A stretch of DNA of 6,818 nucleotides from Bacteriovoracaceae bacterium (GCA_947448095.1 CANFNN010000164.1:1-6818), one strand, 5' to 3'; positions 1 to 6,744 are shown, numbered from the stretch's first letter. Numbers and translations: made by a program. The notes: generated by a model not told the origin, from the sequence alone.

Positions 1-1713
1 CATGACGGCGGGAATTTTCGTTTTGCTCTTAAACATGATCAAATTGAAATGATTAAAACCTTTGCGGCCTCTAAAAACGTATCGGTATTTAATGTCATGT
101 TAACCGCCTTTAAAATCGCAATGGCGCATTTCACTGGTATGAATGATATAATTGTAGGCTCACCTGTTCGAGGAAGAAACTCTCCAGAGTTACTCCAGAC
201 CATAGGATATTTTGTGAACACTCTTGCTCTTCGAAGCCAGATTGATCTTGATCTTGATTTTGAGGCGAATCTCAAACGTGTGACTCAAACTTGTCTAGAG
301 GCTTTTTCTCATCAGGATTATCCGTTCGAGCTTCTTTTAAGAGAAATTGATTACGCTAGGGACTTCGGCCGAACTGCTATCTTTCAAACTTTTTTTACTT
401 TCCAGGACATGACGAATCGCCAATTTTACATCAATGAAAGGCCAGTTCAGCAGGTTAGTGTCAACAATGCCTCTGTGAAAACTGATCTTGATATTTGGGT
501 TAAAGTGACTACTACTGGAATTGAAGGGGCGATTGAATACCGCTCTGATCTCTTTAAAAAATCTACTATTGAAAAGTTTTATCAGTCTTTTGACTTTATT
601 TTAGGCAGACTCTTCCTCAAGACGTCTCTCAAAGATGAACTGCCAAAAATTGATCCGCCCTTAAGCCCTTTGACCTTATTCACTGCGCCTAAGTTATTGG
701 CCTCAACTATTCAAAGTGATAACTCTTCTTTATCAGAAATGAGAAATATCTGGCAGGAGATTCTTGGTGTTGGCCCGATTAATAGTAGTGATAGCTTCTT
801 TGAACTCGGAGGTAATTCACTCCTCGCGGTCAAATTATTTTCCAGTTTGGAGAAAAGATTTAATCTCGACCTCATCCTTTCTGATCTCATTCAAGCTCCG
901 GATCTTAAGAGCTTCTCTCAATTGTTTGATTCTAAGAAACTAATTCCCATGACCTTAGAGATTCCAACCCTAACACTTTCCTTGATCCCGTTAAGGAAAA
1001 ATGGAACCCATAAACCCATTTTTTTCTTTCATGGTGTTGGTGGCAATATTTTGAATTATGTTCCCCTTACGAGACATATTGATCCAGAATATCCAGTCTA
1101 TGCTCTTCAGTCTCAAGGTATTGAAGGAACCGTTAAATTCAAAACCACTATTGAAGAAATGGCCTCTGCTTATATTCGCGAGATAAGAACAGTTTCTCCC
1201 AAAGGCCCCTATGTTTTGGTTGGTGGGTCAATGGGAGGGCTGATAGCATTTGAAGTCGCCCAGCAACTATTGTCTCAAGGCGATCAGATAGAAAGGCTTG
1301 TTTTATTGGATACTTTTGGACCTGACGTAAACATTCAAAAATATGATAAAAATGAAAGATCCTTTATAGAAAACATATCTATTTCATTTCGGTATCGAGT
1401 GAAAATTATTATGAATCGAATACAGAAAAGTTTTTATCATGGACTGGGTCTTTCGGTGCCGCTTGAGATCAGGCTCTTTGATGCAGAAGTTTCAAATTAT
1501 AAGGCTCTCTGGAAATACCGACCTAAGCAGTATACCGGCAACATAGAACTCATTCGCGCAAAAATAAAACCTTCTGGTTGGTACAGTGATCCGCATATGG
1601 GTTGGAGTAATACAATTCTTGGGCACATCAATATTACTGAAATAGATGGTCAGCACCGCTCCTTTATTGAGTCTCCTCAGCTCGGTCAGGTATTAGCTCA
1701 GCAGTTGCATTAA
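1..1713 (+). CDS. Non-ribosomal peptide synthetase, C-terminal part (condensation-carrier-thioesterase), 5'-partial
   Basis: The reading frame is open from base 1, so the ATG at 49 is internal and the true start lies outside the window. Of 570 visible residues, about 1-205 are the C-terminal half of an LCL-like condensation domain: motif C5 reads IGYFVNTLALR (residues 68-78), C6 HQDYPFE (104-110), C7 RDFGRTAIF (120-128). The catalytic HHxxxDG motif would lie upstream. A peptidyl carrier domain follows at about 244-312, with FFELGGNSLLA and the phosphopantetheine serine at 273 (bases 817-819). A type I thioesterase covers about 326-570: nucleophile Ser410 in GGSMGG (bases 1228-1230), Asp437 exactly 27 residues later as in surfactin thioesterase, and His552 in DGQHRSF. 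It should release a finished peptide by hydrolysis or cyclisation. Only about 35 residues separate condensation and carrier domains, so there is no adenylation domain at the usual place. Product unknown. Confidence 0.93.
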   Translation, partial: HDGGNFRFALKHDQIEMIKTFAASKNVSVFNVMLTAFKIAMAHFTGMNDIIVGSPVRGRNSPELLQTIGYFVNTLALRSQIDLDLDFEANLKRVTQTCLEAFSHQDYPFELLLREIDYARDFGRTAIFQTFFTFQDMTNRQFYINERPVQQVSVNNASVKTDLDIWVKVTTTGIEGAIEYRSDLFKKSTIEKFYQSFDFILGRLFLKTSLKDELPKIDPPLSPLTLFTAPKLLASTIQSDNSSLSEMRNIWQEILGVGPINSSDSFFELGGNSLLAVKLFSSLEKRFNLDLILSDLIQAPDLKSFSQLFDSKKLIPMTLEIPTLTLSLIPLRKNGTHKPIFFFHGVGGNILNYVPLTRHIDPEYPVYALQSQGIEGTVKFKTTIEEMASAYIREIRTVSPKGPYVLVGGSMGGLIAFEVAQQLLSQGDQIERLVLLDTFGPDVNIQKYDKNERSFIENISISFRYRVKIIMNRIQKSFYHGLGLSVPLEIRLFDAEVSNYKALWKYRPKQYTGNIELIRAKIKPSGWYSDPHMGWSNTILGHINITEIDGQHRSFIESPQLGQVLAQQLH

Positions 1714-3312
1714 TTAAGGACGGCTTTTTTTCCATTCAGTAATAGCTACTTCAAACTGACTTGCGATTGCATCACATTGAGTTTGCGTTCCACAATTGTG
1801 TCGGCCTTTGACTTTTGTAACAAGTTTTGAACTTGCAATTGTTGTAAAGTTTACAACGTTTTGTGTAACAACGATGTCATGAGCTTGTTTGTAATCATTG
1901 TGTGCATGGGCCGGATTTTGAGATGTATGGCAATTTATGCAGTTTGTTCTTGAGACGGGATAGACATTTATTCTGAACGATTCTTGAGAAGCCGCAAGCC
2001 CTGTATCCGGGATTGTTCCGCTATCAATTTTTAATTCCTCGAACGAAAATGAAATTTTATCTCCGTTTAAGCCCTTATCCTTTATCACTAGCATGGCAAA
2101 GTCAGAAAGCTTTGCATCTGTTGGTGTGACAGCTTTATCAATAAGTGTATAGGTAGAATGCTGTGGATTGTATGAGTTATTTACCAGAAGCTTAATGTTC
2201 TTTATTTTAATATTGGCCGAACTTGTGATGAGTCTTGGATTTTGAAATTTGTAGCTATAAGGATCAAAATCAATGACATCAATTTTAAATATGATCCCTG
2301 GAATTTTTAATTGCACAGAAAGATCATAGCTCAAGGTAATACCTGTTAATTCTGCTGCATTTGCTCCATTAAAGGTATCGTCTGAAGTTATGACAACTTG
2401 TTTAATTTTAGTCCCATCTTTTCTTTCTCGGATTTGGAGGGTGTGATTACCAACTGGTAAGCTGAAAATATTATTTTCTAATTGGCGCCATTCCCATCCA
2501 TTTGTAACAGGTATTTCCCAGGTTTTTACCCCCGACTTCCTGGTAATGATGTTGGTATAAAAACCGTTGTCATCGAGATTGGGAGCGTTCACAAGTCCCC
2601 AGATTTTATAATTTGAACTCGACTGGCGAATAACGAAATTGAGCGAAGCTAGTCCAGCAGTTGGGGAATCGCTTGGTATTGTTGTATTGAGATTATTGGG
2701 TACTGAAAAATAGGACCCATCCATAACTGTGGTACTCCTTACCATCGGAGGATTTAGCATTGCTGCTTCTCCGTTTAGATTGACGACATTTAATTTGATT
2801 CCATTTTCAGAAAACGTAAATTCTTCAATCATGAATTTACTTTGCGCGGTGTATGTATTGGTATCAACCGGAGCGGGATCTGTTGAAATTGTCCCAGATG
2901 CTTTAATGGCGTCATTCCAATCTGATATCGCCGCTTCCATCTCCAATGCATTATCTTCACAATTGCCCCAGCAATTGTGATTGTCTTCCCTGAGCTTTTT
3001 GACCATTCGTGAGGACGGGATATCGCTAAAATTTACTTTAAAATTTGATATTACTGCATCATGAGCTGTTTTCAAGTCAGGCGAAGCGTGGGCCGGCTGT
3101 TGAGTGGCATGGCAGCTTACGCAGTTCGTGCGCGTGATAGGGTATACTGTTTTAGAAAAGGCGTCGTAGGAAACTTCAGCAGCACCACCATAGATATTGC
3201 TTTTAAAATACAAAGCTGTAGGTGATCTAAACGGGCTCCCACAGTTATTGTATATGACCATCAGAGTTGCCAATAAAAAGAGTGTCGTGCCTTTAAAAAC
3301 CTTCTTACTCAA
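1714..3312 (-). CDS. Lipoprotein with two terminal one-haem modules and a central carbohydrate-binding-like domain
   Basis: 532 residues, starting at a TTG (3312) with AAGGGAG six bases upstream. No ATG or better start fits the signal sequence. The N-terminus (KK, then a hydrophobic stretch, then YNNC-G) looks like a lipoprotein signal with Cys24 as lipidation site, although Asn at -1 is atypical. Residues 49-135 and 443-530 are two copies of one module, each with RTNCxxCH (haem cysteines 64/67 and 458/461, His68 and His462), PAHA, AHD, VNF and a second HNC...C cysteine pair (114/118 and 507/513). Between them, about 185-312 resembles a CBM6/CBM35-type beta-sandwich (IWG, W-E-I, W-E-W, VGNHTLQIRERKDGT). 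About 318-430 is another beta-rich region I cannot assign. Last gene of a four-gene operon, 11 bases after the preceding stop. Likely an envelope electron-transfer or binding protein; the substrate is unknown. Its stop abuts the convergent NRPS stop. Confidence 0.88.
   Translation of the reverse strand: MSKKVFKGTTLFLLATLMVIYNNCGSPFRSPTALYFKSNIYGGAAEVSYDAFSKTVYPITRTNCVSCHATQQPAHASPDLKTAHDAVISNFKVNFSDIPSSRMVKKLREDNHNCWGNCEDNALEMEAAISDWNDAIKASGTISTDPAPVDTNTYTAQSKFMIEEFTFSENGIKLNVVNLNGEAAMLNPPMVRSTTVMDGSYFSVPNNLNTTIPSDSPTAGLASLNFVIRQSSSNYKIWGLVNAPNLDDNGFYTNIITRKSGVKTWEIPVTNGWEWRQLENNIFSLPVGNHTLQIRERKDGTKIKQVVITSDDTFNGANAAELTGITLSYDLSVQLKIPGIIFKIDVIDFDPYSYKFQNPRLITSSANIKIKNIKLLVNNSYNPQHSTYTLIDKAVTPTDAKLSDFAMLVIKDKGLNGDKISFSFEELKIDSGTIPDTGLAASQESFRINVYPVSRTNCINCHTSQNPAHAHNDYKQAHDIVVTQNVVNFTTIASSKLVTKVKGRHNCGTQTQCDAIASQFEVAITEWKKSRP
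1723..1986 (-). repeat. C-terminal copy of duplicated one-haem module
   Basis: Encodes residues 443-530 of the lipoprotein and aligns end to end with the module at 2908-3168. By hand alignment about 37 of some 88 positions are identical, including VYP, RTNC, CH, PAHA, AHD, VNF, the HNC cysteine pair and the closing tryptophan. Similarity is still visible at base level around the haem motif, so this is a real internal duplication. Confidence 0.85.
2908..3168 (-). repeat. N-terminal copy of duplicated one-haem module
   Basis: Encodes residues 49-135 of the same lipoprotein, just after the lipidated cysteine and a short linker. The haem motif is CVSCH; the second cysteine pair is spaced by three residues here (HNCWGNC) against five in the C-terminal copy (HNCGTQTQC). 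The second pair probably forms a disulfide, which is an inference from its conservation in both copies. Confidence 0.85.
2958..2979. repeat. Perfect 9-base inverted repeat inside the lipoprotein gene
   Basis: CACAATTGC, a four-base loop, then GCAATTGTG. On the coding (-) strand it encodes H-N-C-W-G-N-C, the second cysteine pair of the N-terminal haem module. The transcript could form a stable hairpin here. There is no T-run after it, so it is not an intrinsic terminator. Confidence 0.7.
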
Positions 3313-3318
3313 AAGAAA

Positions 3319-3325
3319 CTCCCTT
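3319..3325 (-). promoter_or_regulatory. Ribosome binding site deciding the TTG start at 3312
   Basis: AAGGGAG lies six bases before the TTG and overlaps the TAA stop (3324-3326) of the upstream Tat-exported protein gene. This arrangement supports translational coupling and fixes the TTG as start. Confidence 0.7.
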
Positions 3326-4802
3326 AACGAAGCTTATTGAAGACTAAATATTTATCAAGATTATTTCTAAATGGATCATCACCCACAACTGACTCAAGCA
3401 TCCCTTCTTTTCCGTGCAATGCTAGATAGTTTGCCACCATGGCCTTGGAGAGATTCACCACTGAATTACTGGTTAATAGGGCCGAGTTTTCGACACTGGC
3501 ACTACTTGCCTTGAAATGACCAATTTGTCTGGCATTCGCATTTCGAATTTGTGGTTTTCCATCTTTTTTGTACACCATCATAAATGCTGAAGACCGTTGA
3601 CCCGAATCACCTGACCAACCAAATTTCCCTCTTCCGCCAACCGTGTTATCAATAGTTGAATTGGCAGCGACACCACCATCAGTGAGAACAATGATCACAA
3701 CGTCTTTTTGTTTTCTCGCGGCTAACTCGAGTATTCGACCAATAACTTGACCGGCCTCCTGATCTTTTGCTTCTCCTGTTTGTCTATCTCCCGTATGGTA
3801 ATCATATCCACCCATCTCAATAGTCGCGGCGCCTATGAAACCATCCAAAACCATTTTTGCGATCGTGGCCGATTTTCTTTGAACAGAATCATTTGCAATA
3901 TTTGGAAAGACCGCCGTCACAAGAGTATCTTTTGTTGGATCCAATAAATCGGGAACAAATTGTTTTACTTGAGTTGATGTTTGTTGATAACTGCATTGAA
4001 TAAGATTTTTAATCTGATCGGGCAGAGATCTGCGGGAAATTGTTTCAAGTTTCTTTTCACTGATGCGGGACACAGTGTTCAATATCTTTTCTACTTTTAA
4101 TGAAGAATCACTTACGAAAAATGTTCCTAGATTTCCGATACTGACCAAATTAGTAGCGTCCTGAGGAGAATCTATTTTTACTGGCTGAATTGAAGGATTT
4201 ACCGACTCAGCTGGAGCACTGGTATTTCCTCCCGATTCTGTTTGAGCGGTTCCTGCAAGTTGATTCAGCTGGCCTTTAGCGCCGGCCTTATTAAGCCAGT
4301 AAAGGGGATTGGTTTGGTTATTTCCCGTATCATCATCAGTTGATGTACAAAAAATCATGCCCTCGCAATTAGCGCGAGTAGACCCTTGGGTCACGGACTG
4401 AATTCCTCTGAGCATTCCTGAGTCCGAATGAAAGACTAGGCCCATTTCACTATTGATTTTACCACTAAGTGAAGGGTGGAAATCTGCAGGAAGACCTAGG
4501 GTTTGGTAGTCTGGAAGAAAGTCAAGCTGACCACCTAAACCACCAACCATAACATTGGATCCAGCAATGTTTCCTCCACCTACGAGATCAATAATGATAA
4601 CGGGTGCCATGCCCGTGGCAACGGAAGTTGGGCAAACTACTGCAGCTTGGGCCGACTGACTAAGTAAGCCTAGTGCTTGAGGTGCAAGAGCAAATGCCGT
4701 CATTCCTAAAAAACCTTGGGCCAGAAAATCCCTGCGATTTTTGGGATGATGCCCCTCATGCAGCATAGGTTTTAGTTTCTCATCATTTTTTTTATCAGTC
4801 AT
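3324..4802 (-). CDS. Tat-exported DUF1501-like protein (alkaline phosphatase-like fold)
   Basis: 492 residues from the ATG at 4802, chosen because AGGAAG stands four bases before it; a GTG at 4856 would extend the frame by 18 residues but has no ribosome binding site and would overlap the preceding gene by 47 bases. A twin-arginine signal is clear: NRRDFLAQG (Arg23-Arg24), a hydrophobic segment, and probable cleavage after SAQA (residue 53). The mature part follows the layout of DUF1501 proteins: a strand APVIIIDLVGGG near the start, an FHPSL segment (108-112), then GGYDYHTG (331-338; compare GGWDTH) and DVVIIVLTDGG (367-377; compare the later strand ending in the SEFGR motif). The match is remote and the SEFGR motif is replaced by TDGG, so metal binding or catalysis is uncertain. 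About 184-215 is a Ser/Gly/Pro-rich loop. Third gene of the operon; folded export fits a cofactor- or metal-containing periplasmic protein. Confidence 0.85.
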   Translation of the reverse strand: MTDKKNDEKLKPMLHEGHHPKNRRDFLAQGFLGMTAFALAPQALGLLSQSAQAAVVCPTSVATGMAPVIIIDLVGGGNIAGSNVMVGGLGGQLDFLPDYQTLGLPADFHPSLSGKINSEMGLVFHSDSGMLRGIQSVTQGSTRANCEGMIFCTSTDDDTGNNQTNPLYWLNKAGAKGQLNQLAGTAQTESGGNTSAPAESVNPSIQPVKIDSPQDATNLVSIGNLGTFFVSDSSLKVEKILNTVSRISEKKLETISRRSLPDQIKNLIQCSYQQTSTQVKQFVPDLLDPTKDTLVTAVFPNIANDSVQRKSATIAKMVLDGFIGAATIEMGGYDYHTGDRQTGEAKDQEAGQVIGRILELAARKQKDVVIIVLTDGGVAANSTIDNTVGGRGKFGWSGDSGQRSSAFMMVYKKDGKPQIRNANARQIGHFKASSASVENSALLTSNSVVNLSKAMVANYLALHGKEGMLESVVGDDPFRNNLDKYLVFNKLR

Positions 4803-4805
4803 ATT

Positions 4806-4811
4806 CTTCCT
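4806..4811 (-). promoter_or_regulatory. Ribosome binding site deciding the ATG start at 4802
   Basis: AGGAAG, four bases before the ATG, overlaps the TAG stop (4810-4812) of the upstream lipoprotein gene. It selects 4802 over the upstream GTG and suggests coupled translation. Confidence 0.7.
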
Positions 4812-5517
4812 AAAAAAGTGTGACGTGTGCACTTGAAAGCACGGCCGTACACACACCTTTGATGACGTTTCTTGTGGTTGAGGCTTGGGTTAAGTTTTCA
4901 CCCTCAAGTAAATCTTCAATCAATTGATGGAGCTCTATTTCGGCCATGCTTTTTTCGTCAACTGAAATTATTCCACCCCAGAAAACTTCCATCACGTTTT
5001 CGATAATAATATCCCTGTTGGACATCGAAAGTGACACCGCTGGTGTTGAATTAAAATTGATTGTCGGCCAGATAATGGCACGAAGCGGAATTCGTCGGTT
5101 AATGGTGACCGTTGAAGTTTCAACTAAAACTTTGCAAAATTCTGCTGCAAGTTTTGTGATCGCTAGTTGGTGAGGCGGTAAAAAAACTTTTAGATCATTA
5201 TCAGTCGGAAGCGATGTGGCAACCTGGTCATATACCGTTTTTACACTACTGTTCATGATACTTACTCCCGTTAGAGCACTCATGGAGTTAAGAATCTGTT
5301 CATGACTTTTAATGCCCTCAGATACTTGAGTCACATTAATGGTTTGTCCTTCATCTAGATTTTCATTTCCAAAAGGAGGGGGAGTGTAACTGTTACTGGA
5401 TGAATTTCCATTAATTTGGTTCGTATTTGTGGGAACACACTGAGTGAAGACCCCAACCATTAGGATTAGCAGAAAAAGTGTGATGAGCTTCATCTTGAGA
5501 CGAGGATTAGTTTTCAT
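4810..5517 (-). CDS. Small predicted lipoprotein of unknown function
   Basis: 235 residues; I do not recognise the family. The N-terminus has a basic start (KTNPRLKMK), a hydrophobic run and FTQ-C, giving a likely lipidated Cys27 with an atypical Gln at -1. An Asn/Ser/Pro-rich linker (about 28-60) would tether the rest to the membrane. Residues about 65-235 look mostly helical, with a notable segment LPTDNDLKVFLPPHQLAITK (103-122) and two further cysteines, 128 and 223, that could pair. No CXXCH motif. The ATG at 5517 overlaps the end of the upstream cytochrome gene by 11 bases and has AGGA ten bases upstream; an alternative ATG at 5493 (residue 9) still keeps the signal but has no good ribosome binding site. 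Its place between a haem protein and a Tat protein suggests a structural or accessory partner in the same assembly. Confidence 0.82.
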   Translation of the reverse strand: MKTNPRLKMKLITLFLLILMVGVFTQCVPTNTNQINGNSSSNSYTPPPFGNENLDEGQTINVTQVSEGIKSHEQILNSMSALTGVSIMNSSVKTVYDQVATSLPTDNDLKVFLPPHQLAITKLAAEFCKVLVETSTVTINRRIPLRAIIWPTINFNSTPAVSLSMSNRDIIIENVMEVFWGGIISVDEKSMAEIELHQLIEDLLEGENLTQASTTRNVIKGVCTAVLSSAHVTLF

Positions 5518-6640
5518 CGATTACACATCCTGCTGAAGTTTTAGCAATTAAATCTTTCATGCTGTATTTATTATCGAATTCAAAGCCTGTGGCGAGCTGA
5601 GAGATTTTACTGACTTCTGATGAACTAACAGGTTCTTTCATACATACGAGCTTGAAAACCTTTCGGGCCATGCATTGAGAAAAAGCTCTACTCTTGGCAA
5701 ACATCATTCCTATACTTTGAGCACCTGTACCTGAAACGGCCCCTCTCCAACCTACACTGGCGTTTTGTCCAGTTGCCCACAGATTAATCCATTCATCACT
5801 AGTTGTGACAAAGCCTTGTGAGAAATTATTATTTTGATTCATTTTTCCTTGAACTTGACCGGCAGTGTATTCAAGACGATTGCCTGTGAAATTATAATAG
5901 GCATAGGCACCTCTGAGACCGTCTTGACCAGCGTGACATCCGACACATCGATTTTTATAAGTTCGGCTATCACCACCAGGAGCTCTTTCTACGTCACGGG
6001 CCACATGAAAATCCGGAACCGTAATATCATGTAGATCCTCATAATCCTTACAGAGATAATTCATAAAAATAAATCGGTTAACCCGGCGATTAGTTCCGGC
6101 CGAAAAATAGTTTTCGCCTGCATTTCGAGTGGTCGTGACTCCCGCAATTGCCGCGACAGGAAGTCCTGTGGTATCTGACTGCTTGCGAACGACGAGAGTG
6201 TTCATAAAATCAATATTCTGAGTTTCAGCACTTCGATAATGGTTATTATCAGTGTTCGAATAAACGGGAAGAGCTGCATTATCGATGATGTAAATAATGT
6301 CATCGTAGAGAATTTTATCAAAGGGGGTATCATCTCTGATCACTCCAAGAATCGTTGCCACATAGTCATTCATGGGCACTCGAGGAGTTTGGTCTCGGTT
6401 TGACCAGGGCTTAATCCAGTTTTTAAGCGTTATATTATAAAAGGCGGGATTATCCATAGCGATTTTGGCCGCTGCTTCAGGATCACCTTGAGAAATAGTG
6501 TTAGTCATGTCGTCTAAAACATCTTGAGTTGGTGGAACACCAGCAATCCGATTATGCATTTTCCAGGCAACTTCTCTAGGGCCAGCGAACGCCTGAGAAC
6601 AAATCATCAATAAACTCACAAGGGAAAATAACTTTTTCAA
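5507..6640 (-). CDS. Secreted one-haem cytochrome-like protein (DUF1549/DUF1588/DUF1585-like)
   Basis: 377 residues from a TTG at 6640, chosen because AGGAGG lies four bases upstream and the frame then begins with a classic type I signal peptide (MKK, hydrophobic core, cleavage after AFA, residue 19). One haem motif, CVGCH, at 232-236. The segment PAFYNITLKNW...DDTPFDKILYDD (66-114) recalls DUF1549; TTTRNAGENYFSAGTNRRVNRF with a following LC (169-197) recalls DUF1588, in which the haem motif lies downstream as here; the tail SRAFSQCMARKVFKLVC...MKDLIAKTSA (317-370) recalls DUF1585. These are family resemblances judged by eye, and the protein is far shorter than the usual multi-domain members. 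Extra cysteines at 197, 323, 333 and 372 may form disulfides. First gene of the operon, overlapping the next by 11 bases. Related proteins are usually encoded beside Tat-exported DUF1501 or DUF1552 proteins, as seen here; their reaction is unknown. Confidence 0.87.
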   Translation of the reverse strand: MKKLFSLVSLLMICSQAFAGPREVAWKMHNRIAGVPPTQDVLDDMTNTISQGDPEAAAKIAMDNPAFYNITLKNWIKPWSNRDQTPRVPMNDYVATILGVIRDDTPFDKILYDDIIYIIDNAALPVYSNTDNNHYRSAETQNIDFMNTLVVRKQSDTTGLPVAAIAGVTTTRNAGENYFSAGTNRRVNRFIFMNYLCKDYEDLHDITVPDFHVARDVERAPGGDSRTYKNRCVGCHAGQDGLRGAYAYYNFTGNRLEYTAGQVQGKMNQNNNFSQGFVTTSDEWINLWATGQNASVGWRGAVSGTGAQSIGMMFAKSRAFSQCMARKVFKLVCMKEPVSSSEVSKISQLATGFEFDNKYSMKDLIAKTSAGCVIDEN

Positions 6641-6644
6641 CTGG

Positions 6645-6650
6645 CCTCCT
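6645..6650 (-). promoter_or_regulatory. Strong ribosome binding site deciding the TTG start at 6640
   Basis: Full consensus AGGAGG with four bases to the TTG. The closest upstream ATG (6660) is out of frame and meets a stop after three codons, so the TTG is the only start consistent with the signal peptide. Confidence 0.8.
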
Positions 6651-6713
6651 AAAGGATCATTTCAGCTCTTCGGGATTTAGCCATTTAACTGTTGCTTTTT
6701 ATCTTTGACCGTC

Positions 6714-6744
6714 TTGATCAGGAACACTCTGTCCCTTTATACTT
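6714..6744 (+). promoter_or_regulatory. Possible sigma-70-like promoter for the rightward gene
   Basis: A -10-like TATACT at 6739-6744 is preceded by TTGATC at 6714-6719 (19-base spacer, or 17 if the -10 is read as TTATAC). A second -35-like element, TTGACC, is at 6705-6710 but too far away. Transcription would start near 6751, giving a short leader of about 20 bases. Prediction by eye; no equally good promoter was found for the leftward operon, whose best candidate (TGTTCC, 17 bases, GATAAA on the - strand) is weak. Confidence 0.4.

Noticed and set aside
39..275. Reverse-strand open frame of 78 codons
   Set aside because: It lies inside the condensation domain coding region, has no recognisable motif and is a shadow of the + strand gene.
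1718..1731. T-run at 1725-1731 as a terminator of the NRPS gene
   Set aside because: The bases before it do not form a convincing GC-rich hairpin, and the run is part of the Lys-Lys codons of the opposite gene.
2729..2980. Forward open frame of 83 codons
   Set aside because: It is antisense to the two-haem lipoprotein gene, whose protein motifs are clear in this stretch.
3747..3947. Forward open frame of 66 codons
   Set aside because: It is antisense to the Tat-exported protein gene at the conserved GGYDYHTG region and has no support of its own.
4351..4375. Cysteines in the ANCEGMIFCT segment of the Tat protein as a haem site
   Set aside because: The two cysteines are seven residues apart with no following histidine, so this is not a c-type haem motif; a disulfide is more likely.
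4803..4856. GTG start at 4856 extending the Tat protein by 18 residues
   Set aside because: It has no ribosome binding site, overlaps the upstream gene by 47 bases and would place 40 residues before the twin arginines; the ATG at 4802 has AGGAAG at good spacing.
4946..5173. Forward open frame of 75 codons
   Set aside because: It is antisense to the small lipoprotein gene; no ribosome binding site or family resemblance.
5834..6034. Forward open frame of 66 codons
   Set aside because: It is antisense to the haem motif region of the cytochrome-like gene and has no support of its own.
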